A stretch of 64,000 nt of DNA from Bacteroides intestinalis (GTDB taxonomy: Bacteria; Bacteroidota; Bacteroidia; Bacteroidales; Bacteroidaceae): assembly GCF_902364365.1 (NCBI RefSeq), contig NZ_CABJDN010000014.1, positions 62,001 to 126,000 of the forward strand, read 5' to 3'. Position 1 is the stretch's first letter, and each line of letters starts with the position of its first letter. Below the pieces are notes generated by a model, which was not told where the DNA came from, made no database searches, and worked only from the letters and a program-made list of their open reading frames with translations. Positions 26,041 to 35,595 of the stretch are shown piece by piece. The translations under genes and the position numbers were made by a program.

Positions 26041-27027
26041 TCAATCCTCGACTAGTATGTTTTTGACAGGCCGGATCATGGCTGCACGTGCTTTTTGTCC
26101 GTCGCCCCAACCCCATGTGTCGCGGTAACCACCGGAGTCTCCCAATGACATGCCGCCGTGGGTAGGACTTAATGAATTTCCGCTACGAACGGCGCAGAGC
26201 CAGGTGCGGTCCATCATTCCGGTTTCATTTCTCCAACCGCTTTGGGGCAGGAAGAGGCAGCCGAGTTGCTTCAGATTATCTTTAGTGGCACGTTTGGCAG
26301 TAGCCTCGTCAACACCGATAATGATACCGTCGGTCTTAAATCCGGTCTGGGATGCTGTAACCCATGTTGCTCCTTTTTCCCAGAGAGCTGCCATCTCTTC
26401 CGTGGTAGGCACACGCCAGCCTTCGGGAGAAGGGTCGTTTTCGGTAGTCCAGTTGGTGCCGTCGTTTGTATAGCTGGAAGGCCAGTTAGCCGGTGCCGGA
26501 TCGTCCTGCGGGCCAGCCGGATAACCTACTTTGCGGTTGAACTGATACAGTTGTCCTATATCATCGGGAGAGGCTGCGAAAGTTCCCGGAGTGCCTACAT
26601 TCTTGGTAGACCATATAAGGCCGTTTATCAGCACTTCGTCTTCACCCAGTACCATTGTCTCCTGCAATACCTTTGACTTTAATATCCGGGTACCGGAGCT
26701 TACTTCAACGATGACCGAACGGTTCTTTACAAAAGAGGTGGTCGGCTTTACAGTAACGGTGATTACTTTTCTGCCGCTTCCTGACGTTTCACTCAGTGTG
26801 CACCAGCCCTGGGCTGAGCTATTGGAATTGGTCAGTTCGGCTGTCCACGACTCATTGCCGTTGACCGTCAGTTCATAAGTTCCGCCATCAGCGCTTACAG
26901 GTATGGCTACCGGGAATATGGCGAACTCATTGGGATTGCTTTCGATGACATAATCGGAATCGTTTCCGCATCCCCATAACGTCAGCAGTATAATGACTGC
27001 TCCTATTAAGTATTTTGTATTGATCAT
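26041..27027 (-). CDS. BACON plus FISUMP-domain lipoprotein in the SusE position
   Basis: This 328-residue lipoprotein has lipobox LTLWGC. Residues about 38-120 form a BACON-type immunoglobulin-like domain (IPVSADGGTYELTVNGNESW, WCTLSETSGSG, VTVKPTTSFVKNRSVIVEVSS). The rest matches the Fibrobacter-succinogenes-major-paralogous domain (INGLIWSTKNVGTPGTF, EGWRVPTTEEMAALWE, GCLFLPQSGWRN, CAVRSGN). These domains are found in surface proteins of gut Bacteroidota. The gene directly follows susD, where most PULs encode a SusE/F-type surface glycan-binding protein, so ligand capture is the likely role. Confidence 0.8.
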   Translation of the reverse strand: MINTKYLIGAVIILLTLWGCGNDSDYVIESNPNEFAIFPVAIPVSADGGTYELTVNGNESWTAELTNSNSSAQGWCTLSETSGSGRKVITVTVKPTTSFVKNRSVIVEVSSGTRILKSKVLQETMVLGEDEVLINGLIWSTKNVGTPGTFAASPDDIGQLYQFNRKVGYPAGPQDDPAPANWPSSYTNDGTNWTTENDPSPEGWRVPTTEEMAALWEKGATWVTASQTGFKTDGIIIGVDEATAKRATKDNLKQLGCLFLPQSGWRNETGMMDRTWLCAVRSGNSLSPTHGGMSLGDSGGYRDTWGWGDGQKARAAMIRPVKNILVED

Positions 27028-27044
27028 AGCTCAAATGTCTTCAA

Positions 27045-28613
27045 TTAGTATTGGTCATTCTGGTTCAAATTCGGATTGTTGTCCACTTCGCTTTGCGGGA
27101 TTGGCATGCGGATGGATTTATCGATTATAAAGTTATTGAAGTCGCTGTCGCGTGCTTTCAATTCGTCCAATGTGGCCTGGTCGTTGATACCCCAACGTTT
27201 CAGGTCGACCCAACGCACGCACTCCATGGCAAGCTCCAGGGCGCGTTCTATCTTCAGGTGTTCGCGGAAAGCATCCTTGTTGGTGCTGATCTGGGAACCG
27301 TTGTAGTATTTGCTATCCTCTATTTTGGGCAGATTGACGCGGTTGCGTACGCGGTTGAGGCATTCAATGGCTTTTGAAGGCGGTGTGGCATTTAGTTCGT
27401 TGAGTGCTTCGGCATACAGTAACAGCATATCGGCATAACGCAGGGAACGGAAGTTATTATCATTCCAGTAGTACAGTGGGGAGGCATCTGTGCTATATTT
27501 CTTGATGAAAACGCGGTTGCCCCAGTCGCTGTTCCATGGAGAGCCGTATATCAACTGGTTGGGATATTCGGGGAAGTCGGAGGCTGCACCGTCATACCAC
27601 AGTGTGTAGAACAAGCGGGAATCGTTCTTTCCATCCGTTGTTTGTTCGCGCTTGTAGTAGTCCACCAGCCAGCGTCTTGCTTCGATGTTGTTCCAGCCGA
27701 TTCCGGTAGGAGCCTGGTTCATTTCAATCTGTGTACCCAGTTGCGCATTCGGGTCCAGGTAGTTGTCTGTCTGGTCGAAGCCCACCTTGTTGGTCAGAGA
27801 GAAGTGAATCTCATACAGTGACTCTTTGTTGTCTTCCGTATAGTTGCTGAAGTTGTCAGCCCAATTGGGTACCAGTGTGTAGTAGTTCTTTCCTTCGCCA
27901 TCAACGAGCCATTCGAGACATCTTTTGGCATCTTCCCATTTGTGATGCTGTGCATAAGCTTTGGCCAGTAATCCGTAGGCGGCGCCTTTCGTTGGGCGGC
28001 CGTAGTTATTGGCGTCACGTGTGGAGGGGAGCTTGGTGATGGCATCTTCCAGGTCTTCTTCTATCTGGGTTAAGATTCCATCGGCAGTGGCCTGCATAGG
28101 CTTATCGGCGGCTGAAGAAGTGCTCAACACGAGAGGTACATTGTCCCACAAGGCAGTAAGATAGAAGTAATAGAAAGCACGCAGGAACTTAGTTTGTCCA
28201 ATGAGGTCATCCCTGTGTGTTTCATTGCTGAACGGTACGTTGCCAATGTTGTCCAGTACCTGGTTGGCACGGAAAATGGCTGTATAATGTTCCCGCCATA
28301 TCTTGGCGTTGACTTCTGAGAAGTTATAATCGGTAAAGATGAACTTGGTGTACTCGTTCAATTCGGTCCATCCGGCATAACTTACGCCTTCGTCCGCCAT
28401 ACCTATCATCTGTGTATAGATATTACGTGTCCAGGTTCCCTGACGGTAGAACATTCCGTATACGGCTACTACACCGGCTTCGATGTCAGATTCCGTCTTC
28501 CAGTATACGCCTGTACTCAGGGTGTTTTCATTTTGCAGATCGAGTAAAGAAGGGTCGCACGACGTAAATAATGCCGTGACACCGCATAATATATAAAGAG
28601 CTATTTTTTTCAT
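27045..28613 (-). CDS. rusD: SusD-like lipoprotein of the ribose/nucleoside locus
   Basis: This 522-residue lipoprotein (lipobox LFTSC) is a SusD/RagB homologue. Its core helices carry IGQTKFLRAFYYFYLTALWDN, its TPR region has GRPTKGAAYGLLAKAYAQ, and the C-terminal signature CVRWVDLKRWG precedes MPIPQSEVDNNPNLNQN. It starts 11 bp after the susC-like stop. With its partner it should form a surface lid-and-pore importer. The symbol is given by analogy with the B. thetaiotaomicron rus locus and rests on gene neighbourhood rather than measured identity. Confidence 0.9.
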   Translation of the reverse strand: MKKIALYILCGVTALFTSCDPSLLDLQNENTLSTGVYWKTESDIEAGVVAVYGMFYRQGTWTRNIYTQMIGMADEGVSYAGWTELNEYTKFIFTDYNFSEVNAKIWREHYTAIFRANQVLDNIGNVPFSNETHRDDLIGQTKFLRAFYYFYLTALWDNVPLVLSTSSAADKPMQATADGILTQIEEDLEDAITKLPSTRDANNYGRPTKGAAYGLLAKAYAQHHKWEDAKRCLEWLVDGEGKNYYTLVPNWADNFSNYTEDNKESLYEIHFSLTNKVGFDQTDNYLDPNAQLGTQIEMNQAPTGIGWNNIEARRWLVDYYKREQTTDGKNDSRLFYTLWYDGAASDFPEYPNQLIYGSPWNSDWGNRVFIKKYSTDASPLYYWNDNNFRSLRYADMLLLYAEALNELNATPPSKAIECLNRVRNRVNLPKIEDSKYYNGSQISTNKDAFREHLKIERALELAMECVRWVDLKRWGINDQATLDELKARDSDFNNFIIDKSIRMPIPQSEVDNNPNLNQNDQY

Positions 28614-28624
28614 TTCAGCAGTAT

Positions 28625-31624
28625 TTAGAAGGTGAATGATAATGCAAACTGAACAGCGCGTGGGTTAGGGAACGAACAATAATCTGCTCCCATAGTGAAG
28701 ATGCCGCTGTCTGCAAATTCAGGATCCAGGCCGGAGTATCCGGTAAAGGTCACCAGGTTCTGTAAAGTAACCGATGCACGGAGTCTTTCCAATCCAATCT
28801 TCTTAATGTAACGGGTAGGTATTGTATAACCTAACGTAATATCGCTCAGGCGGAAGAATGAACCGTTTTCCAACCAGCGGTCCTGATCGCTTCGACTGTT
28901 GCGGGAGTCTCCGTATACAATACGTGGACGGTCGTTAACCGGGTGCTCTTGTGTCCAGGGGATAATACCGTTGAAGTTGTTCTGGTTGTTGGCAAAGTCA
29001 CCGGCTGCTGCTGCCGAACCGTTCCATACTTTCTGCCCGAAGCGACCGTAGCCGTTGATGTTCAGGTCGAAGCCTTTGTAGGATGCACCGAGACTTATTC
29101 CTAATTCAAGTTTAGGCCAGGGGCTGCCTACTATCTGACGATCTTCGGATGATATATTACCGTCGCCGTTATAGTCGTCATACTTAATATCACCCGGCAA
29201 AGCATTAGGTTGTATGATCTTACCTTCTGAGTTTACGTAGTTCCGTACTTCTTCTTCTGACTGGAAGATACCATTCATCTTGTAGAGATACCACATACCG
29301 AGCGGTTCACCGATTACGGTTTTGGCAAGAGTTGTATTGTAGACTGTTTGTCCGTATCCCAAATCAAGTACTTTATTCTTGATATGCGAAATGTTCAGTG
29401 AAGCGGAGTAGGCAAAGTCGCGAATCTGATCGTTCCAGCCGATTTCCATTTCGAATCCTTTATTTTCCAGGCTACCGGCATTCACGGCAGGTGCACCACC
29501 TTCATTACCCGAACTCATCAGGATGGGGAGGTAAACCAAGAGGTCTTTACTCTTTGAATAGAAATACTCAGCACTTAAACGGAAACGGTTATTGAATGCA
29601 ACCAGGTCGAAACCAACGTTAGCGGTTGTCTTCTTCTCCCAAACCAGGTCGTTGTTGGTTAATTGTGATTGAGTCATACCAATCAATATGTTTTCCGGGC
29701 TCCCGAATACGGCACGCGGAGCTGTATTGATAACTGACTGGTAATCCCAATAACCGATACTACTGTTACCGAGAGTACCGTAATTGGCACGTATTTTCAG
29801 GTCATCAATCCAGGGTACATTGAAGAACTTCTCGCCACTGATGCGCCAGCCCAATGAAACGGAAAGGAAGTTTCCCCAACGGTCATTCTTAGGTAGGCGG
29901 GAAGTGCCGTCACGACGGGCTGTTACTTGTGCCAAGTATTTGTCGGCATAGGAGTAGTTGATACGTCCGAGATAGGATATCAATGCTGATTCGCCATAGC
30001 TACCGCCTGCGGTGGTATTTCCGGTGGCAGCATCCAGAGATGTGATGTACTTGTCGCCTATCATCAATGGATCGAGTTTGGTAATCCAACGCTTTTCTTC
30101 ATGGAACTTATTGTAAGTGATACCAAACAGCGCATTCACATCATGTTTACCGAATTTATGCTTAAAATTGTAGGTTTGCTCAATCAGTATATCATGATTC
30201 TTGGCACTATCGTAACCCAGATGCGCGGCATCGTCACCTTGTCCCATAACCCAATTACCTTTCTTGCGCAGGGAGTTCGTAACGCCCATATAACTTTTAT
30301 AGGCAACATTCAGCTTGGCATCGAACATTTCAAAGAGTGAAATCTGCCCGTAGATGTTTCCGGTCAGGTATTCTTCTTCATTGTTTCGTATATACAAGTC
30401 CTGCATGGCTACTGAGTTCAGTCCGTAAGAGTTGGCACGGTCTACATCGCCGTATCCGTATCCGCCGACATGTGATTCGTCATATACCGGAATGGTGGGG
30501 GGCATACCGATGAAGTCGCTCCAGGGATTACCATTCAGTATCTTCCTGTCGGATTTGGTATAGTAGAAATTCTCACCGTATGAGAAAATACCTTTCTGCC
30601 CGCTGGTGTTGATACGGAAGCCGTATTTGTCGTAACCGGTACGGTAGAGAGCACCATCATCGACCATGCGATTCAGAGATGCGTAATACTTCACAGTTTT
30701 GGAACCTCCGGAAAGGGATACATTGTAGTTCTGCAATACACCTGTACCCAACATTTCATCTTGCCAGTCTGTATTTCCATCATAGTGGTTCTGGCGTTTT
30801 GTAACGCCTGAAACTCCTGCTAGGATGGCTTCGTCATAAGCACGGTCGTTATAAATCTTGTAAGTCTCTGCATCCATCAGGTCGTAGCGGGGGAGCCAGC
30901 TCAGTGTCAGTTGTGAGTCAAACTTCACTTTCAGGTCACCTTCTTTACCTTGCTTGGTAGTGATGATTACAACTCCATTTGCTGCACGTGAACCATAGAT
31001 AGCTGCTGATGAGGCATCTTTCAATACTTGAATAGACTCAATGTCTTCTACATTGACACCCAAATCACTGCCACCATAGGCACCGTCGATGATGAATAAC
31101 GGGTTGTTGTTGGTCAAACTACCCAAACCACGAATGTTGATGGTGGCACTGGAACCCGGTTGTCCACTACTTGTAATCTTTACGCCCGAAGTAAGTCCGC
31201 GCATGGCTTCCACCACATTGCCCGAAACACGTTCGGCCAAAGCGTCTTCTTTTACCGTAGAAATGGAACCGAGCAGGTCTTTCTTCTTGACAGAGCCGTA
31301 ACCAATTACAACTACTTCATCCAACATTTCATTTTCAGGCTCTAATGTGATGTTAATGACATTGTTAGTGCCTACTTTCACCTTTTGTTTGGTAAATCCG
31401 ATAAAGCTGAATTCAAGTGTAGCACCCTGGTTCACTTTGATTTCATATCTACCGTTGATGTCGGTGGTGGTTCCAAAGGTACGGTCACCGTCCTTCGCCA
31501 GAATGGATACTCCGGGGAGGCTTTCCCCGGTATTATCGTTTACAGTGCCTGTGACGCTGACTTGTGCGTACAAATTGAGCGAGCACATACACAGACAGAA
31601 TACTATTATTTGAATCGGTCTCAT
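28625..31624 (-). CDS. rusC: SusC-like TonB-dependent transporter of the ribose/nucleoside locus
   Basis: This 999-residue outer-membrane protein has a signal peptide ending at LYAQ. A carboxypeptidase-regulatory-like domain (VSVTGTVNDNTGESLPGVSI) follows at about residues 22-100. The plug carries LDEVVVIGYGSVKKK and VLKDASSAAIYGSRAANGVV, then a barrel ending in FALSFTF. Presumed to import ribose, nucleosides or ribosylated oligomers together with the SusD-like lid. There is a 119-bp gap to the upstream transporter gene, so an extra promoter is possible, but the order supports one operon starting at the ribokinase. Symbol by analogy with rus. Confidence 0.92.
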   Translation of the reverse strand: MRPIQIIVFCLCMCSLNLYAQVSVTGTVNDNTGESLPGVSILAKDGDRTFGTTTDINGRYEIKVNQGATLEFSFIGFTKQKVKVGTNNVINITLEPENEMLDEVVVIGYGSVKKKDLLGSISTVKEDALAERVSGNVVEAMRGLTSGVKITSSGQPGSSATINIRGLGSLTNNNPLFIIDGAYGGSDLGVNVEDIESIQVLKDASSAAIYGSRAANGVVIITTKQGKEGDLKVKFDSQLTLSWLPRYDLMDAETYKIYNDRAYDEAILAGVSGVTKRQNHYDGNTDWQDEMLGTGVLQNYNVSLSGGSKTVKYYASLNRMVDDGALYRTGYDKYGFRINTSGQKGIFSYGENFYYTKSDRKILNGNPWSDFIGMPPTIPVYDESHVGGYGYGDVDRANSYGLNSVAMQDLYIRNNEEEYLTGNIYGQISLFEMFDAKLNVAYKSYMGVTNSLRKKGNWVMGQGDDAAHLGYDSAKNHDILIEQTYNFKHKFGKHDVNALFGITYNKFHEEKRWITKLDPLMIGDKYITSLDAATGNTTAGGSYGESALISYLGRINYSYADKYLAQVTARRDGTSRLPKNDRWGNFLSVSLGWRISGEKFFNVPWIDDLKIRANYGTLGNSSIGYWDYQSVINTAPRAVFGSPENILIGMTQSQLTNNDLVWEKKTTANVGFDLVAFNNRFRLSAEYFYSKSKDLLVYLPILMSSGNEGGAPAVNAGSLENKGFEMEIGWNDQIRDFAYSASLNISHIKNKVLDLGYGQTVYNTTLAKTVIGEPLGMWYLYKMNGIFQSEEEVRNYVNSEGKIIQPNALPGDIKYDDYNGDGNISSEDRQIVGSPWPKLELGISLGASYKGFDLNINGYGRFGQKVWNGSAAAAGDFANNQNNFNGIIPWTQEHPVNDRPRIVYGDSRNSRSDQDRWLENGSFFRLSDITLGYTIPTRYIKKIGLERLRASVTLQNLVTFTGYSGLDPEFADSGIFTMGADYCSFPNPRAVQFALSFTF

Positions 31625-31743
31625 GTATTAAAATTTTAGAGGTTGAACAAAAAATATATTTTAGTTCAGGCAATTCTCTTCTCCTTTTTCACTCCGTGGG
31701 AAGTAGAAAAAGAAAGCGTTTATTAATAAGAGTGAGGAGCCGG

Positions 31744-32748
31744 TTAATTGGCTCCGGAGATGATAATTGCTCCTAAACCGGATATAAACAGAACGAACAT
31801 ACAAGTCAGAAGAATATTTACCGCGTGGGAAGAACCTTTGAATTCTTTCCAGATAAATATGCCCCACAAGGCTGCGATCATGGGTGCCCCTTGTCCTAAT
31901 GCGTAAGAGATAGCTGCACCGGCTTTTCCTGCTGCAATATAACTGAGAGCCGTACCCAATCCCCAAATAGCTCCTCCCAGCACTCCGACCATGTGTGTGC
32001 TGAACTTGCCTTGGAAATACTCCTTATAGCTCACCGGAGTACCTACAAACGGCTTTTTCATCACGATGGTATTGATAATGAAATTACTTATGAAGATACC
32101 TATTGCGAATATAAAGAATGCTGAATACGGAGTAGCCATTGTGGGGGTAGGTGACTCAAAATTGTTCAAGTCCATGGCGGCAGCAACAAACCGATAGAAG
32201 AAAGACATCAGTATACCGGCTATAATGGCAATGATAATCCCTTTCTTATTGATGCAGCTTCCTTTCTGATTCATTTTTCCGGCAGCTATGGCATTAAATA
32301 TTATAGCCAATACGACGAGTGCCACACCACTGAACAGGATTACTGCATCGCCTTTAGGTTCACCGAAATAATTGACGAAAACACCTAATACCAAGGCTAT
32401 GCCGACTCCTAACGGGAATGCTACCGTAAGCCCTGCCATAGAGACGGAAGCTGATAAAAGGATGTTGGACAGATTGAATATGACACCTCCTGCAAAAGCA
32501 CTTGCATAGTTCTCCATACTGATCTGCTTCAAATCTTCAACAAAACCGCGTCCGGCATCTCCCGTGCTGCCCAGGGTGAAACCTAAGAGGAGAGAGAAGG
32601 CAAGGATACCGATTACGTAATCCCAGTAGAACAATTCGTAACGCCAGGTTTTCCCGGCAAGTTTCTGTGTATTACCCCACGAACCCCAACAGAGCATCGT
32701 GACAACGCAGAAAATAACTGCTAATGAATAACTGTCGACTATAAACAT
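31744..32748 (-). CDS. rusT: GRP-family sugar (ribose) inner-membrane transporter
   Basis: This 334-residue, roughly ten-helix membrane protein matches the glucose/ribose porter (GRP, RbsU-like) family. The N-terminal segment VTMLCWGSWGNTQKLAGKTWRYELFYWDYVIG is the family signature. A matching repeat, GAIWGLGTALSYIAAGKAGAAISYALGQGAPMIAALWGIFIWKEF, occurs in the second half. A cytoplasmic loop with KMNQKGSC separates the halves. Proton-driven uptake of free ribose is the likely function, carrying sugar released in the periplasm to the ribokinase encoded next door. Corresponds by context to the rus transporter of B. thetaiotaomicron. Confidence 0.88.
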   Translation of the reverse strand: MFIVDSYSLAVIFCVVTMLCWGSWGNTQKLAGKTWRYELFYWDYVIGILAFSLLLGFTLGSTGDAGRGFVEDLKQISMENYASAFAGGVIFNLSNILLSASVSMAGLTVAFPLGVGIALVLGVFVNYFGEPKGDAVILFSGVALVVLAIIFNAIAAGKMNQKGSCINKKGIIIAIIAGILMSFFYRFVAAAMDLNNFESPTPTMATPYSAFFIFAIGIFISNFIINTIVMKKPFVGTPVSYKEYFQGKFSTHMVGVLGGAIWGLGTALSYIAAGKAGAAISYALGQGAPMIAALWGIFIWKEFKGSSHAVNILLTCMFVLFISGLGAIIISGAN

Positions 32749-32772
32749 GGTATTAGATTTTAAAATTACTAT

Positions 32773-33681
32773 TTATAAAACATCAATTTCTTTACGATAG
32801 GGTAGGGAGGGCTGGGCTCCCATTCGGGTCACAGTGATGGACGCACATTTGTTTGCGAATTTAACTGCATCCAACACATTTACATCTTCGGATAAAGCAA
32901 CACACAATGCACCACAGAAAGTATCTCCCGCTGCTGTTGTGTCTACGGCTTTGACTTTGGGTACGGGTACTTCATGGAATGTATCTTTTTCTTTGATCAA
33001 TGCTCCTTTGGAACCAAGGGTGATAACTACGATGTCCACTCCTTTGGCACTGATGATATCCGCAGCCTTGCGTGCGCTTTCCCAATCGGTTACTTTGATA
33101 CCTGAGAGGATTTCAGCTTCTGTCTCATTGGGGATAATCATGTACAGGTTCTGTAGTAGTTTATTGGAGAGTGCGCGGGCAGGTGCAGGGTTCAGTATCA
33201 CCTTGATGCCTTGTTCGCTGGCTATCTGGGCGGCATACTCCACTGTTTCAATAGGGATTTCCAATTGCATCAGCAGGATATTGCCTTTTTCTATGGTAGG
33301 CTGTGCCTTCCGGATGTCTTCGGGACTCAATGAACCATTGGCTCCGGAAGCGATGGCAATGCTGTTTTCTCCGTTCATATCCACCATAATTAATGCTACA
33401 CCCGAGGGGAGTGTGGGGTCTGAATAGATATTCTCAACATGAATACCTTCGTCTTCGTACTGCTCTATGGAACGTTTGCCGAACAAGTCATTTCCGGTTT
33501 TGGCTATGAAATGCACATTTCCTTTCAATCTGGCAGCGGCTACAGCCTGGTTGGCTCCTTTACCTCCGGGATTCATCATGAAACTACCGCCTATGATTGT
33601 TTCTCCTGGTACGGGAAGACGGTCAGCTTTGATGACCATATCCGTATTACAACTGCCTATTACAATGATATTTTTGCTCAT
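32773..33681 (-). CDS. rbsK: Ribokinase (PfkB family)
   Basis: This 302-residue cytoplasmic kinase phosphorylates D-ribose to ribose 5-phosphate. PfkB signature 1 is GGKGANQAVAAARL near residue 38. Signature 2 is DTTAAGDTFCGAL near residue 248, with the catalytic Asp in AAGD. N-terminal IGSCNTDMVIKADRLPVPGET and ILNPAPA are ribokinase-type. It is the first gene of the operon, 66 nt downstream of a good promoter -7 element. B. thetaiotaomicron rus has two kinase genes; only one is visible here. Confidence 0.93.
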   Translation of the reverse strand: MSKNIIVIGSCNTDMVIKADRLPVPGETIIGGSFMMNPGGKGANQAVAAARLKGNVHFIAKTGNDLFGKRSIEQYEDEGIHVENIYSDPTLPSGVALIMVDMNGENSIAIASGANGSLSPEDIRKAQPTIEKGNILLMQLEIPIETVEYAAQIASEQGIKVILNPAPARALSNKLLQNLYMIIPNETEAEILSGIKVTDWESARKAADIISAKGVDIVVITLGSKGALIKEKDTFHEVPVPKVKAVDTTAAGDTFCGALCVALSEDVNVLDAVKFANKCASITVTRMGAQPSLPYRKEIDVL

Positions 33682-33746
33682 GGTTACTTTATTAGTTTTA
33701 AGATTGAATAATTGAATATTGGATACTGTGCTTTCTTTTTCTATTC

Positions 33747-33778
33747 CAAAAGTATGCGATACTTAGTACATAAGCAAA
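33747..33778 (-). promoter_or_regulatory. Promoter of the ribose/nucleoside operon
   Basis: On the minus strand, TTTG (33775-33778) and TACTTTTG (33747-33754) are separated by 20 bp, matching the Bacteroides primary sigma factor consensus TTTG-N19-21-TAnnTTTG. The -7 element lies 66 nt before the ribokinase ATG. It is the best promoter match I found in the window. Confidence 0.75.
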
Positions 33779-34000
33779 CAAAAAACAATGATTTTTAATA
33801 CTGGTAAAATGAATATAATTATAAATTGATACATTTAAATAATTGATATATAAATATATAATAAATAGCTGATCGTGATAATTATGATATTAGTAATATT
33901 GATAAAGCCTATATTATTCCGTGAAAATATTGCTTGCTTTCATTTTTTTCTCTACCTTGCTATCGTAAAAGATGTGTATCTAAAAAAATCTGCTAATACT

Positions 34001-35542
34001 ATGCTAAAGTCCGAATCCCTCATTCATCTGATTAATAATCTCACTAAACAGGAGAAGAAAGAATTCTCTCTGTATATCTCTAATAAACCGGAGAAGGATT
34101 ATATCTTTCTTTTTAGGTTGATTGATGACAAGAAGATAAGTGATCCCGAAGAATTGAAGATGGCTTTTCTGGCAGCCAAACCTGCTTCTTCATTCAATAC
34201 GGTAGTCATTTATTTATTTGATTTGTTGATAGACATATTGACCCGGTTGCGGACAGAACAGGATAGTTATTATCTCTTGTTCAACGAATTGCTGCACGCA
34301 AGGGTTTTGTATGAGAAATCCATGTATCAGGAATGCTTCCAAGTATTGAAAAAGGTAAAAGAGAAAGCGGTGTATTATGAGAATCACTTTGCATTGTTGG
34401 TAGCGCAAAGGCTGGAACTGAACTATCTTCTGACATTGGATTTTGAAGATATGGATGAACAGAAGCTGCTGAATAAGCAATATAAGATGAATAATACATT
34501 GAAAAGTATCCGCCAACTGAATGAGCAGTCTTCACTGTACGAACTGTTGAAGTATAGAATGATAAACAGAGGGGCTTCACGGTCACTTGAGGAAACTCAG
34601 AAATTGGATGACTTGGTAACCAGTGAAATCAGTATTGTAGCAAGTGCAGGCGTTGAGAACTTTGAAATAAAAAAGAATCATCAGCTGTTCCAGGCGAATT
34701 ACTTTATCACAGTAGGGGATTACAAGGCGGCATTTAACTCGTTTGTAGAATTGAACAAGCTCTTTGAAGAGAATAGCCATTTATGGAATAACCCTCCGGT
34801 CTATTATCTGATGACGGTGGAAGGTATGCTGGAAAGTCTGCGTATCATGCACAATTATGAGGGCATGAATTACTTCATTGAAAAGCTGACTAAGCTGTCT
34901 TCACCATCATCCAGTTTCCAGCTGAATGTTACGTATGTGATCTTTATCTATCGGTTGTTTTCGTTTATTGATGCAGGTGACTTCGATAAAGCAGGAATAT
35001 GGATTGCTGAACATCAATCCTCGTTGATTGATAAGATGTTACTGCTGAAGGAACAACAACAGGCGGAAATGTCATTGTATATTGCTCTGATCCATTTGGG
35101 AAATGGGGAGTACAGGAAAGCCCGGAAGCGGCTGAGTACAACTATCGGTAGAGGTCATTTATATTCTCTCCCTTTGTTTCGTACCATTAGGATCGTGAAT
35201 GTGATGATTCATTATGAATTGGGGGATGTAGACTATATTCAGTCTGAAATTCGCTCTATCAAGCGGGAAATGTCTAAAAACAAGGGATATAATCTGAAGG
35301 TGGAATCCTTTTTGCTTAAGTTCCTGAATTATTCTTTCGCTGATACGAATCGGAAAAAACGTGCGGAGATATGGGAAAGTATGGCGGAAGAAGTCCATGC
35401 CTTGTATGCAGATAAATATGAAACTCAGATTCTGCGTAAGTTCGACTTTGTGGCATGGGTTGAGGCTAAGATATTTGAGGTGCCTCTGAGTGATATTCTG
35501 AAGCGGGAGCACGCTTCAAAGAGTAAATGGCAGCATAAATAG
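34001..35542 (+). CDS. rusR: RusR-like regulator of the ribose/nucleoside locus
   Basis: A 513-residue protein from the ATG at 34001. The frame is open 42 codons further upstream, but that extension is hydrophobic and AT-rich and looks non-coding. It is cytoplasmic and almost entirely helical, with repeats of TPR-like character (YEKSMYQECFQVLKKVKEKA, GDYKAAFNSFVELNKLFEE, GNGEYRKARKRLSTTIG). The N-terminus (MLKSESLIHLINNLTKQEKK, IYLFDLLIDILTRLR) may hold the DNA-binding part, but I see no standard helix-turn-helix. It is divergent from the ribokinase operon across 319 bp. In B. thetaiotaomicron the rus regulator is likewise adjacent and of an unusual type. A decayed paralogue lies at 18490-18712. 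Confidence 0.75.
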   Translation: MLKSESLIHLINNLTKQEKKEFSLYISNKPEKDYIFLFRLIDDKKISDPEELKMAFLAAKPASSFNTVVIYLFDLLIDILTRLRTEQDSYYLLFNELLHARVLYEKSMYQECFQVLKKVKEKAVYYENHFALLVAQRLELNYLLTLDFEDMDEQKLLNKQYKMNNTLKSIRQLNEQSSLYELLKYRMINRGASRSLEETQKLDDLVTSEISIVASAGVENFEIKKNHQLFQANYFITVGDYKAAFNSFVELNKLFEENSHLWNNPPVYYLMTVEGMLESLRIMHNYEGMNYFIEKLTKLSSPSSSFQLNVTYVIFIYRLFSFIDAGDFDKAGIWIAEHQSSLIDKMLLLKEQQQAEMSLYIALIHLGNGEYRKARKRLSTTIGRGHLYSLPLFRTIRIVNVMIHYELGDVDYIQSEIRSIKREMSKNKGYNLKVESFLLKFLNYSFADTNRKKRAEIWESMAEEVHALYADKYETQILRKFDFVAWVEAKIFEVPLSDILKREHASKSKWQHK

Positions 35543-35543
35543 T

Positions 35544-35588
35544 ATGAATGAGGATGTATCAAAATAAGATTTGTACATCCTCATTCAT
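35544..35588. terminator. Bidirectional terminator between rusR-like gene and lgt
   Basis: The arms ATGAATGAGGATGTA (35544-35558) and TACATCCTCATTCAT (35574-35588) are perfectly complementary. It lies between convergent genes, 1 nt after the regulator stop and 7 nt from the lgt stop. Confidence 0.8.
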
Positions 35589-35595
35589 GTTATTT

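Noticed and set aside
33875..34000. 42-codon N-terminal extension of the regulator
   Set aside because: It is AT-rich, hydrophobic and likely overlaps the promoter region; the ATG at 34001 gives a natural start.
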